Positions 1 to 8,557 of a stretch of DNA of 64,000 nt are shown here, piece by piece. The stretch comes from JAITVM01 sp031551135 (GTDB lineage Bacteria > Bacillota > Clostridia > Lachnospirales > JAITVM01): assembly GCA_031551135.1 (NCBI GenBank), contig JAVBOA010000017.1:1-64000 (forward strand), written 5' to 3'. How positions within the stretch are numbered: the first letter of the stretch is position 1; every line of letters begins with the position of its first letter. The translations under genes were made by a program, and so were the position numbers. The notes beneath the pieces were generated by a model, which searched no databases, was not told where the DNA came from, and worked only from the letters and a program-made list of their open reading frames with translations.

Positions 1-2
1 TT

Positions 3-74
3 CAAGGTATAAAGTATCGTAAGTCACTGAAACGAATTACGATATTGTGTACCGCTCGTTGTGCGGGAATTTAA
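3..74 (+). CDS. Possible C-terminal end of an upstream gene (partial)
   Basis: An open frame enters from the left edge and stops at 74; its visible end reads QGIKYRKSLKR and then diverges. DUF4130 genes such as the next one commonly follow a radical SAM DNA-repair-type protein (TIGR03916), and the KYRKSLKR stretch is compatible, from memory, with the basic end of that family. The last dozen residues do not look like that family, so a frameshift or simple divergence is possible. This rests on very little sequence. Confidence 0.25.
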   Translation, partial: QGIKYRKSLKRITILCTARCAGI

Positions 75-192
75 GCCTTTGGAGTGTCATATCAAACGAA
101 AGTAGCATATGCCAAATCGGACACAATGAAAAAGGAATAAACTTTTATAATCTTGTTATAAGGTTTTACAAAGTTTTGACAACGGCGGTGAA

Positions 193-966
193 ATGACTTC
201 GACGGTTTTATTTGACGGAACTTTTGAAGGGTTTTTGACGATTGTCCACAATCATTATTATGAAAAAATCCGACCGGATTTTATCGAAATTGAGGATTAT
301 TATCAGCAGCGTTTTGATACAAAATATTATTTTACAATTACCGACGAAAAAAAGGCCGAAAAGGTTTCGAATGCGATTGTCGAGAAGATTTCGCAAGCGG
401 ATGCGCATTTGATTTATATGGCTTTTTTGAGTTCGAATCCGAATAAATTTTATGATATGTACAAATATTTAATTTTGGGATTTAAATACGGTGAGGAAAT
501 TTCCAAACATACGGAAATTAATTCTGTTTTAAATACAATTAATATTGCTAGAAATGTCGGGCGGGAAGTTGGCCGAGTTCGGGAATTTGTGCGCTTCAGC
601 GAAACAAGCACGGGAGTTTTTTATTCCGATATTTCTCCCGATAATAATATTTTAATGCCGGTTGCCGAATTTTTTGTAGACCGCTTCGGCTCGATGAATT
701 TTGTGATTCATGATGTAAAGCGTGATATCGCGGCGATTTTTGATACAAAATGCTGTTATTTTCGTGAAGTTCCAAAGGATATAGAAATTATTTTATCTAA
801 AGACGAAAAGAATTATCAAAAACTCTGGTCGGGTTATCACCGCTCGGCCGCAAATCAGGAACGGGCGAACAAAAAACTCCAGCGGCTTTTTCTGCCGATG
901 AAATACAGAAAGCATATGACCGAATTTAAATATCACGAAAGCGAAAATAAATTTGAATTGATTTAG
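193..966 (+). CDS. DUF4130 / TIGR03915-type putative DNA metabolism protein
   Basis: A 257-residue protein with the features of the DUF4130 (TIGR03915) family. These are usually encoded next to a radical SAM protein and are thought to act in DNA repair or modification, but no reaction is established. Visible family features are the N-terminal VLFDGTFEGFLT stretch, a central RNVGREVGRVREFVRF segment, and the C-terminal WSGYHRSAANQERANKK region followed by a basic tail near PMKYRKHMTE. The ATG at 193 follows GGCGGTGA at a normal distance. If the radical SAM partner exists it would lie mostly left of the window. Family assignment is from recognised sequence, function is inference. Confidence 0.75.
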   Translation: MTSTVLFDGTFEGFLTIVHNHYYEKIRPDFIEIEDYYQQRFDTKYYFTITDEKKAEKVSNAIVEKISQADAHLIYMAFLSSNPNKFYDMYKYLILGFKYGEEISKHTEINSVLNTINIARNVGREVGRVREFVRFSETSTGVFYSDISPDNNILMPVAEFFVDRFGSMNFVIHDVKRDIAAIFDTKCCYFREVPKDIEIILSKDEKNYQKLWSGYHRSAANQERANKKLQRLFLPMKYRKHMTEFKYHESENKFELI

Positions 967-1068
967 AGAAGTTTATACGATAAGTTTGTATAAACTTTTT
1001 TTATATATAGAAATAGTATTAAAAATTGTGATATGCTATAGTAAATTTCTGAATGTTGAGGTGAGATT

Positions 1069-2193
1069 ATGTATATTAAATCAGACGAAATTTTTTTGGA
1101 AAATGAAATCGTATCGGGATATATTTCTGTGGAAAATGATAAAATTTCGGATATTACGAAAAGTGCAGACGGCGAAATTATTGATTTGACAGGGCTAAAG
1201 CTTCTGCCCGGATTTTTGGATATACACGTGCATGGCGGCGGCGGTTTTGATACAATGGACGCTACTTTTGAAGCGGTTGAGAATATCTCTAAATTTAAAA
1301 TAAATGAGGGCGTGACTTCGTTCTGTCCGACAACCGTTACAGCGTCGGACGAAAAAACCGTTAAAGCGATAAAAAACATTTTGGACTGCAAAAAAAGGGG
1401 CGTTTCCGGCGCGAAAATTATCGGAACTTTTCTGGAAGGCCCTTTTATAGATAAAAAATTCAAAGGCGCGCATCCCGAAGAATTTATTCGTGAAATTGAT
1501 ATTGAGAAAATCAACGAATATATTAATTTGGGAGAAGGTACGGTAAAATCAATTGCGATTGCGCCAAATATTAAAAATGCTTTTGAGGCAATAAAATTTT
1601 GCAGAGAAAAAAATATAAATGTACGTGTCGGACATTCGGGAGCAAGCTGCGAAGAAGTTGAGGCGGCTGTGAAATACGGCGCGAATATTGCAATTCATAC
1701 TTATAACGCAATGAGCGGACTTTCGCATAGAGCGCCAGGTTTTGTGGGCGAAGTTTTGGCGAATGACGGAATTTATGCGGAAGTCATTGCAGATTTAATT
1801 CATGTTGCGAAACGTGCAATTCAAATTCTTGCAAAATGCAAAAATGATAAAACTATACTCGTAACTGATTGTATGCAAGCCGGAGGGCTTTGCGACGGAA
1901 ATTATATGCTTGGTGAATTAGAAGTTATCGTGAAAAATTCGGAAGCTCGTTTGCCGGACGGAACTTTGGCAGGCTCAACGCTCTCGATGATAAACGCTGT
2001 AAAAAATATGACTAAAACTGTAGGTATTCCGCTTTTTGATTCCGTAAAAATGGCTTCGCTTAATCCGGCGAGAGCTTTGGGTATCAGCGGCAGCGTAGGC
2101 AGCATAAAAATCGGCAAGAGTGCGGATATTATTGCGATAGATGATGATTTCAATATAAAATTTGTAATGGTAGACGGAAAAATAAAGATTTAG
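1069..2193 (+). CDS. nagA: N-acetylglucosamine-6-phosphate deacetylase
   Basis: Removes the acetyl group from GlcNAc-6-phosphate to give glucosamine-6-phosphate and acetate, feeding amino-sugar catabolism and cell-wall recycling in the cytosol. At 374 residues it has family length. The amidohydrolase metal site is visible: HVHGGGG (His53, His55), LEGPF (Glu123), VGHSG (His189), HTYNAMSGLSHR (His210) and the catalytic VTDCMQAGG (Asp267). The ATG is preceded by GAGGTGA. It ends 15 bp before mnmE and may be co-transcribed with it. No nagB or sugar transporter accompanies it, so its position is not operon-informative. Confidence 0.95.
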   Translation: MYIKSDEIFLENEIVSGYISVENDKISDITKSADGEIIDLTGLKLLPGFLDIHVHGGGGFDTMDATFEAVENISKFKINEGVTSFCPTTVTASDEKTVKAIKNILDCKKRGVSGAKIIGTFLEGPFIDKKFKGAHPEEFIREIDIEKINEYINLGEGTVKSIAIAPNIKNAFEAIKFCREKNINVRVGHSGASCEEVEAAVKYGANIAIHTYNAMSGLSHRAPGFVGEVLANDGIYAEVIADLIHVAKRAIQILAKCKNDKTILVTDCMQAGGLCDGNYMLGELEVIVKNSEARLPDGTLAGSTLSMINAVKNMTKTVGIPLFDSVKMASLNPARALGISGSVGSIKIGKSADIIAIDDDFNIKFVMVDGKIKI

Positions 2194-2208
2194 AATAGAG
2201 GAATATTT

Positions 2209-3564
2209 TTGGATACAATAGCGGCAATTTCTACACAAATAGGAAATTCCGGAATCTCGATAATTCGTATAAGCGGCGAAGATACTTTGAGTATTTTGAA
2301 AAGGATTTTCAAAACGAAATCGAAACTTGAATCGCATACGATAAATTACGGATATATTTATGACGGCGAAAATTTAATAGATGAAGTTCTGGTATCTGTG
2401 ATGCTTGCGCCTAAAACTTATACACGTGAGGATATTGCCGAAATTAATTGTCACGGCGGTGTTATCACAACGACTCGGATTTTGGAAACGGTTTTGAAAA
2501 ACGGCGCGCGCTTGGCAGAAAAGGGCGAATTTACAAAACGTGCGTTTTTGAACGGGCGTATCGATTTATCGCAAGCCGAAGCTGTAATCGATATTATAAA
2601 TGCAAAAACCAATCTTTCGCAATCGGCGGCGATTAATCAATTAGAGGGCAAGCTTTCCAAAAAAATAAAAGCAATTCGGGAAGAAATTCTTGCAATGCTT
2701 GCGAATATTGAAGCATCTATCGATTATCCCGAACACGATATGGAAAGGCTGAATATCGAAAATATCTCCGAAATATCGAAAAAGATTTTGGATAAAGTAA
2801 ATGAATTGATTAAAACTTCCGAATCCGGAAAAATTATTTCGGAAGGAATTGAAACTGTGATTATCGGAAAACCGAATGTCGGAAAATCATCCCTCTTAAA
2901 TCGTATTTTGGAACAGGAGCGGGCGATTGTTACCGATATTCCGGGAACCACGCGCGACACAATCGAGGAATTTGTAAATATCCGAGGGATATTATTAAAA
3001 ATAATCGACACGGCGGGGATCCGAAACACCGAAGACAAAGTCGAGATTATCGGAATCGAAAAATCCAAGCAATATGCGCAAAACGCAGATTTAGTGCTTT
3101 TGTTAATCGATAGAAGCGATGTTTTATGCGATATAGATTTTGAGCTTTTGGAAGAAATGAAAAATAAAAAGCTGATTCTGATTTTAAATAAAAATGATTT
3201 GCCGCAAAAGGCGGATATTGAACTTTTGAGAAAATATATTGATGAAAAAAATATAATTTCACTTTCTTTGGTCAATAATTCAGGTATCGAAGATTTATTT
3301 GACAAAATACAAGAAATGTTTTTTAATAATGAAATAAATCTTTCGTCGGATGTTTTGATAACAAATGTCCGGCATAAAAATTCTCTGGTAAATTCGGCGA
3401 ATTCCTTGAAAAATGTCTTGGCTTCCATCGAAAATGGATTTACGGAGGATTTTTTATCAATCGACTTAAAAGACGCTTATTCATATTTAGGCGAGATTAC
3501 CGGCGAAACTTTGGACGAGAATATTATAGACCGGATTTTTGCGGAATTTTGCTTGGGTAAATAG
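2209..3564 (+). CDS. mnmE: tRNA-5-carboxymethylaminomethyl-uridine modification GTPase MnmE
   Basis: With MnmG it forms the complex that installs the carboxymethylaminomethyl (or aminomethyl) group on wobble U34 of certain tRNAs, using folate-derived carbon and GTP hydrolysis. The 451 residues show the N-terminal folate-binding domain, a helical domain interrupted by the G domain with P-loop GKPNVGKSS near residue 220, DTAG near 266 and NKND near 326, and the conserved C-terminal Cys motif FCLGK at the very end. The TTG start at 2209 follows GAGGAA. The downstream gene is mnmG, 25 bp away. Confidence 0.97.
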   Translation: MDTIAAISTQIGNSGISIIRISGEDTLSILKRIFKTKSKLESHTINYGYIYDGENLIDEVLVSVMLAPKTYTREDIAEINCHGGVITTTRILETVLKNGARLAEKGEFTKRAFLNGRIDLSQAEAVIDIINAKTNLSQSAAINQLEGKLSKKIKAIREEILAMLANIEASIDYPEHDMERLNIENISEISKKILDKVNELIKTSESGKIISEGIETVIIGKPNVGKSSLLNRILEQERAIVTDIPGTTRDTIEEFVNIRGILLKIIDTAGIRNTEDKVEIIGIEKSKQYAQNADLVLLLIDRSDVLCDIDFELLEEMKNKKLILILNKNDLPQKADIELLRKYIDEKNIISLSLVNNSGIEDLFDKIQEMFFNNEINLSSDVLITNVRHKNSLVNSANSLKNVLASIENGFTEDFLSIDLKDAYSYLGEITGETLDENIIDRIFAEFCLGK

Positions 3565-3589
3565 GCGATGGTATAAAGGAAGTGGAAAA

Positions 3590-5479
3590 ATGGATTTTTG
3601 TGCGGATTCGGCGGATATAATAGTCGTTGGCGGAGGACACGCCGGCTGTGAGGCGGCCTTGGCTTCTGCCAGAATGGGAAATAAAACTATTTTATTTGCA
3701 ATAAATCTGGATTCCATTGCGATGATGCCTTGCAATCCGAATATCGGCGGCACCAGCAAAGGGCATTTGGTTCGTGAAATCGACGCTTTGGGCGGAGAAA
3801 TGGGCAAAAATATAGATCGGACTTTTATTCAATCCCGAATGCTGAATTTGGGCAAAGGTCCTGCTGTCCATTCTTTGCGTGCGCAGGCAGATAAATACAG
3901 ATATTCGCAAGCTATGAAAAATATTTTGGAGAATACCCAAAATTTAAAAATAATGCAAGCCGAAATAACGGAAATTATTACGGAAAACAATATTGTTAAA
4001 GCGGTGAAATCCGAATCGGGTACAATTTATGAATGTAAAGCCGTGATTCTTGCTTCGGGGACTTATCTAAAATCGCGCTGTTTGTACGGTGAAACGATTA
4101 TCGAAAGCGGTCCGAACGGAATGCGGAATTCCTCGAGTTTAAGCGAAAGTTTGAAATCGCTTGGAATAAGATTGTTCCGTTTTAAAACAGGTACTCCGGC
4201 GCGAATCGATAAACGTACGGTTGATTTTACGAAAATGGAAATTCAAAACGGGGATGAAAAAATTGTACCTTTTTCATTTATGAACAATGAAGAAGAAATT
4301 AAACGCGGACAAATTCCGTGTTATTTGACTTATACAAACGAGGATACGCATAGAGTTATAAATGAAAATCTGCACCGTTCGCCGATGTATTCGGGCGTAA
4401 TCGAAGGGACAGGCACAAGATATTGTCCGTCTATCGAGGATAAAATCGTGCGCTTTGCGGATAAAGAGCGGCATCAGGTTTTTATTGAGCCGGAAGGCGA
4501 AAGTACGAACGAAATGTATGTTCAAGGAATGAGCACGTCTTTGCCGTATGATGTTCAAATAAAAATGTACCGCACAATAAAAGGGCTCGAGAATTGTGAA
4601 ATAATGCGCCCCGGCTACGCTATTGAATACGATTGTATAGACGCGACTCAATTAAAATTATCTCTGGAATTTAAAAGCGTATCGGGATTATTCAGCTGCG
4701 GACAATTGAACGGCTCGTCGGGTTACGAAGAGGCGGCGGCACAGGGAATAATCGCAGGTATAAACGCCGGGCTTAAAATAAAAAACCGTGAGCCTTTGAT
4801 TTTGGACCGCTCCGACGGATATACGGGAGTTTTGATTGATGATTTAGTCACAAAAGGCTCAAAAGAACCGTATCGAATGATGACTTCGCGCGCTGAATAC
4901 CGTTTGCTTTTGCGTCAGGATAATGCGGATTTAAGATTGACCGAATTTGGATATAAAGCAGGATTAATCGGCGAAGAGCGGTACAAAAACTTCATTGAGA
5001 AAAAAGAAAAAATCAACGCCGAAATCGAAAGAGTACGGCAAATAACGGTTTCGCCAAACGCCGCAACAAACGAATTTCTTTTATCGTATAATACAACCCC
5101 GATTGAACATGGTCAGCGGCTTTCGGAATTAATAAAGAGACCCGAATTATCTTATCAAAAACTTGCGGCTCTGGACGGCAGCCGTCCGAATGATTTGGAC
5201 GGGCAAATTATTGAGCAGGTGAATATCCAGATAAAATACGAAGGCTATATAAACCGCCAAATTCAGCAGGTTGAGCAGTTTAAAAAATTGGAGAAAAAGC
5301 AAATTCCAAGCGATATTGATTATTTTGATATAAAAGGAATACGGATAGAGGCCAAACAAAAATTGGACGCAATAAGACCTTTCAGCATAGGACATGCATC
5401 CAGAATTGCAGGCGTTTCGCCGGGCGATATTTCTGTTTTGCTGATTTATTTAGAAACAATAAAAAATCGCGAAAAGTAA
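3590..5479 (+). CDS. mnmG: tRNA uridine-5-carboxymethylaminomethyl modification enzyme MnmG
   Basis: FAD-dependent partner of MnmE in wobble-uridine modification. The N-terminal dinucleotide-binding motif IIVVGGGHAGCEAA, the CNPNIGGTSKGHLVREID stretch and the conserved C-terminal helical region ending in HASRIAGVSPGDISVL are all present. An open frame extends upstream to 3539 and overlaps mnmE, but the ATG at 3590, following AAAGGAAGTGG, gives the usual family N-terminus and 629 residues. Followed by 180 bp without a gene, holding only a long imperfect inverted repeat (TTGGTTTTTTAA near 5520 and TTAAAAACCAA at 5558-5568). Confidence 0.97.
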   Translation: MDFCADSADIIVVGGGHAGCEAALASARMGNKTILFAINLDSIAMMPCNPNIGGTSKGHLVREIDALGGEMGKNIDRTFIQSRMLNLGKGPAVHSLRAQADKYRYSQAMKNILENTQNLKIMQAEITEIITENNIVKAVKSESGTIYECKAVILASGTYLKSRCLYGETIIESGPNGMRNSSSLSESLKSLGIRLFRFKTGTPARIDKRTVDFTKMEIQNGDEKIVPFSFMNNEEEIKRGQIPCYLTYTNEDTHRVINENLHRSPMYSGVIEGTGTRYCPSIEDKIVRFADKERHQVFIEPEGESTNEMYVQGMSTSLPYDVQIKMYRTIKGLENCEIMRPGYAIEYDCIDATQLKLSLEFKSVSGLFSCGQLNGSSGYEEAAAQGIIAGINAGLKIKNREPLILDRSDGYTGVLIDDLVTKGSKEPYRMMTSRAEYRLLLRQDNADLRLTEFGYKAGLIGEERYKNFIEKKEKINAEIERVRQITVSPNAATNEFLLSYNTTPIEHGQRLSELIKRPELSYQKLAALDGSRPNDLDGQIIEQVNIQIKYEGYINRQIQQVEQFKKLEKKQIPSDIDYFDIKGIRIEAKQKLDAIRPFSIGHASRIAGVSPGDISVLLIYLETIKNREK

Positions 5480-5659
5480 ACACAAGATATAAATTTAACA
5501 TAAAATATATTACGGTGGTTTGGTTTTTTAAAGACATAATATTTAGAATTTCTGATATTAAAAACCAAGCTATTAGAGTTTCATTTGATACAATTAGTAA
5601 TTTTTTGAAAAGCGAAACTTCCTATTTTCAGAAATTGCTTATAATATGGAGGAATAGTT

Positions 5660-6064
5660 TTGAAAGATATTTCAAACTCTCTTTTTTTTGAGATTGATAT
5701 AAACAGCTCAGGCTTAAATAAATTTCCTTTTTTGAATATAAATAAAGACGAGAAAGAATCACTGCTTTTTTTGGAAGCATTGACGAAAAAATCTACAGAC
5801 CATGCGAAAAAATATATAAGTAAAAATTACGTTGATTTAATTGATTATAACGAACTGAGGACATTTTTTGAAAGTAATGTAAATTTCAAAATTATAAAAA
5901 AAATGAATTTTGAAAATTCGCCGAAAAATTGCAAAACGAATTCATTTTTATTTATCGGTAACGATAAAAAAAAGGGCGAAATCGTAAATATTCATATGGT
6001 TTTTGAACCGGACAAATACAGTTTTTGGAAAATATATGCTTTTGATCAAGAATCAGCTTTTTAA
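5660..6064 (+). CDS. Hypothetical protein, 134 aa
   Basis: A small soluble-looking protein without a signal peptide or membrane segment that I cannot place in a family. It starts with TTG at 5660 behind a good TATGGAGGAATAG ribosome binding site. Composition is rich in Lys, Asn, Phe and Ser. A late aromatic segment, MVFEPDKYSFWKIYAF, looks like the edge of a small alpha/beta domain. It sits between mnmG and rsmG, genes that are normally adjacent in Firmicutes, so it looks like a lineage-specific insertion. Coding is supported by the ribosome binding site and the uninterrupted frame only. Confidence 0.6.
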   Translation: MKDISNSLFFEIDINSSGLNKFPFLNINKDEKESLLFLEALTKKSTDHAKKYISKNYVDLIDYNELRTFFESNVNFKIIKKMNFENSPKNCKTNSFLFIGNDKKKGEIVNIHMVFEPDKYSFWKIYAFDQESAF

Positions 6065-6085
6065 GGATGTTAAAATTAACAAGAG

Positions 6086-6118
6086 AGATAAGGGAATGAC
6101 AGGTTCGTTTCCTTATCT
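6086..6118 (+). terminator. Hairpin between the 134-aa gene and rsmG, weak terminator candidate
   Basis: AGATAAGGGAA pairs with TTTCCTTATCT across an 11-nt loop. It is followed by TGAGTTTATTA rather than a clean T run, so it may be a leaky terminator or an mRNA structure ahead of rsmG. Confidence 0.4.
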
Positions 6119-6151
6119 TGAGTTTATTATAGGATTAGATGAGGAAAGAAT

Positions 6152-6847
6152 ATGAAAGCGAAGCTTGAAAAATTAAATATAAAAATCAGTACTGAACAGC
6201 TTGAGAAATTCGAAATTTATACAAAACTGCTTCTCGAATGGAATGAAAAGTTTAACTTAACGGCAATAAAATCCCATGATGAGATAATTGACAAGCATTA
6301 TATAGACAGCTTAAGCGTAAAAGATTTTGTATCAGAAAACGGAAAAATGATTGATATCGGCACAGGTGCAGGTTTCCCCGGTGTGCCGCTGAAAATATTT
6401 TATCCCGAAACGGAGCTTGTTTTGGTTGATTCAACTCAGAAAAAAGTTAATTTTCTGAATGTTTTGATAAAAGAATTGGATTTAAAAAATACAACGGCGT
6501 TGCATGCACGTGCCGAAGAACTTGCGAAAAATCCCGACTACCGCGAAAAATTTGATTTTGTATTATCGCGCGCTGTGGCAAATTTGCGGGTATTATGCGA
6601 ACTTTGTTTGCCGTTTGCGAAAATAGGCGGCTCTTTTATTTCCCTAAAAGGCCCATCGGTTTTTGATGAATTAAAGGAAGCCGAGCAGACTATTAAGACA
6701 TTGGGCGCGCATTTTTCCGAAATAAAGACAATAAATCTGCCGGAAACCGATATTATTCACCATTTATTAATAATAAACAAATTACAAATTACACCGGCAG
6801 CTTATCCCAGAATAATGTCAAAAATTTTAAAATCTCCGCTTAAATGA
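6152..6847 (+). CDS. rsmG: 16S rRNA (guanine527-N7)-methyltransferase RsmG
   Basis: S-adenosylmethionine-dependent methylation of G527 in 16S rRNA. The 231 residues carry the N-terminal LLLEWNEKFNLTAI segment, the KHYIDSL motif, the SAM-binding loop DIGTGAGFPGVPL near residue 67, and the FVLSRAVANL motif. The ATG at 6152 follows GAGGAAAG. Its place between mnmG and noc matches the conserved Firmicutes order apart from the inserted small gene upstream. Confidence 0.96.
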   Translation: MKAKLEKLNIKISTEQLEKFEIYTKLLLEWNEKFNLTAIKSHDEIIDKHYIDSLSVKDFVSENGKMIDIGTGAGFPGVPLKIFYPETELVLVDSTQKKVNFLNVLIKELDLKNTTALHARAEELAKNPDYREKFDFVLSRAVANLRVLCELCLPFAKIGGSFISLKGPSVFDELKEAEQTIKTLGAHFSEIKTINLPETDIIHHLLIINKLQITPAAYPRIMSKILKSPLK

Positions 6848-7039
6848 TAATGAATATACTCAGATTTTGGATTAATAAATAATTATAAATTATCTGACAA
6901 TTAATTTTTGTCGGGAAATATATGATAGAATATTTTTAATGTGATTCGTAGAAAATCTTTTTTGTACAAGAGATTCTGAACCGATGTTTTACTATATTTG
7001 TATTGGGCATATTAAATTTTTACGAAAGAAGGTGCTAAT

Positions 7040-7849
7040 TTGGACAGTGTTTCTGTTTTTGAAAACAAAGAGATTATTTTTTTGAATGTCGACGAAATAA
7101 CTCCGAATCCATATCAGCCGCGTATGTTTTTTGACCGTGACTCGATGGACGAGCTATCCCGAAGCATTAAAGAATACGGAGTTTTGCAGCCAATCAGCGT
7201 TCGGCTTATAAACGGCTCACGCTATGAGCTTGTAGCGGGAGAACGCAGGCTTAGAGCCACAAAAATGGCCGGCTTAAAAACAATACCTTCAGTTATAATT
7301 TCGATAACAGACCAGCAATCAGCAATTTTGGCGATTATTGAGAACCTGCAAAGACAGAATCTTAATTATATCGAGGAAGCGCAGGGCTTTCAAAATTTAA
7401 TCTCTGATTATTCTTTTACTCAAGAAGCTTTGGCTGAAAAAATCGGCAAGTCACAATCTACAATTGCCAATAAATTGCGGATATTGAAATTGTCTAAAAA
7501 AGTTCAGAAAATTCTGCTTGAAAATGACTTATCCGAACGCCATGCACGCGCACTTTTGAAACTGGAAGTTGAAGATATCCAAATCGAAGTTTTGGAAAAA
7601 GTAATAAAGGACGGGCTTACGGTAAAGAAAACAGAGGAATTGATTGATTCATATTTTAAGGCGGACAAAGAACAGGCTGTTGTCCGGCGAAATATAAAAA
7701 TGAAAAGGCATGTCAGAGATATACGGATTTTCACAAATACGATAAAACAAGCTGTTGATATTATGGTGAATTCCGGAGTAAATACCGATTATGATTTTAA
7801 AGAAACCAACGACGGCTATGAAATTCTTATAAAAATAAAGTCAATGTAA
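7040..7849 (+). CDS. noc: ParB-family nucleoid occlusion protein Noc
   Basis: A ParB/Spo0J-like CTPase-type DNA-binding protein. In Bacillus, Noc binds dispersed sites and blocks division over the nucleoid. The 269 residues show the ParB N-terminal domain with ITPNPYQPR and ELVAGERRLRATKMAG, the partner motif IENLQRQNLNYIEEA, a helix-turn-helix around LAEKIGKSQSTIANKLRIL, and a C-terminal dimerisation tail. The TTG at 7040 follows AGAAGGTGC. I call it Noc rather than ParB because it follows rsmG and no parA is adjacent, but the two families are hard to separate by eye. Confidence 0.85.
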   Translation: MDSVSVFENKEIIFLNVDEITPNPYQPRMFFDRDSMDELSRSIKEYGVLQPISVRLINGSRYELVAGERRLRATKMAGLKTIPSVIISITDQQSAILAIIENLQRQNLNYIEEAQGFQNLISDYSFTQEALAEKIGKSQSTIANKLRILKLSKKVQKILLENDLSERHARALLKLEVEDIQIEVLEKVIKDGLTVKKTEELIDSYFKADKEQAVVRRNIKMKRHVRDIRIFTNTIKQAVDIMVNSGVNTDYDFKETNDGYEILIKIKSM

Positions 7850-7867
7850 TGATGATTAGGTGAAATT

Positions 7868-8269
7868 ATGATTTCTACAGAATGGATGAGCTTTAACGAA
7901 CATTCGAATTACATATTAAAATCTGTATACGGAATAGAAGATTTTGATAATAATAATATTTATTTAGTTGCTTTTGAGGGCGAAAAACCGGCGGCGACTG
8001 CGGCGTTTACTCTTTTTAAGGACGGCATAAAAATTTTTAATTTAGCGGTTTTGGAAGAGTTTCGAAATCAGGGAATCGGCGATTTGATTTTAAGATTGAT
8101 GATTCGGCGCGGTTTTGATATGGGTTTTGATTCGCAATATGCTTTTGTACCGGAAAAGCATTTGGAATATTGTAAAAAATTAAAATTTACGGAAACAGGT
8201 GAGTCCGAAAATAATAATATTTTGATGGTTCATCATGGAGATATTATTCCGGAATGTAATAAAAATTGA
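7868..8269 (+). CDS. GNAT-family N-acetyltransferase
   Basis: A 133-residue acetyl-CoA-dependent acyltransferase of unknown substrate. The core motif A is visible as NLAVLEEFRNQGIGDLIL (V-x-x-x-x-R-x-Q-G-I-G), followed by the usual helix and a C-terminal LKFTETGE strand. It starts 18 bp after noc, with TTAGGTGAAATT before the ATG, so co-transcription is likely. Confidence 0.85.
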   Translation: MISTEWMSFNEHSNYILKSVYGIEDFDNNNIYLVAFEGEKPAATAAFTLFKDGIKIFNLAVLEEFRNQGIGDLILRLMIRRGFDMGFDSQYAFVPEKHLEYCKKLKFTETGESENNNILMVHHGDIIPECNKN

Positions 8270-8318
8270 GTTTTTTGTGAATAATATCTTTGAAAAAACT
8301 TTAACAAAGGATGATTTT

Positions 8319-8423
8319 ATGAAAGAAGACAATATTATTTATCCGGACTTTAAAAAAAATAGACATGCGATTGATAACTTGAAGAAACAAAGAGAAATAT
8401 ATAATTCTAAAAGGAATAAATGA
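8319..8423 (+). CDS. Small hypothetical protein, 34 aa
   Basis: A short frame with ATG at 8319 behind AAAGGATGA, ending just before a terminator. The peptide is charged and helical (DNLKKQREIYNSKRNK at the end) with no recognised family. The open frame begins at 8235 inside the acetyltransferase gene, but the ribosome binding site favours the internal ATG. Support comes only from the ribosome binding site and position. Confidence 0.45.
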   Translation: MKEDNIIYPDFKKNRHAIDNLKKQREIYNSKRNK

Positions 8424-8435
8424 ATGAATATTTAT

Positions 8436-8466
8436 AAGGGGCGCTGAATATGCGCTTCTTTTTTTA
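8436..8466 (+). terminator. Rho-independent terminator after the noc group
   Basis: AAGGGGCGC and GCGCTTCTT form an imperfect stem around TGAATAT, followed by a T run at 8459-8465. Confidence 0.75.
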
Positions 8467-8557
8467 CGGCAAAGCCAAAAAGTTTTAATATTTCAAATCC
8501 CGCTATATGTCGATGAATAAATATATTGATGAAATGTATTTTGACAGGTAGGCAGAA

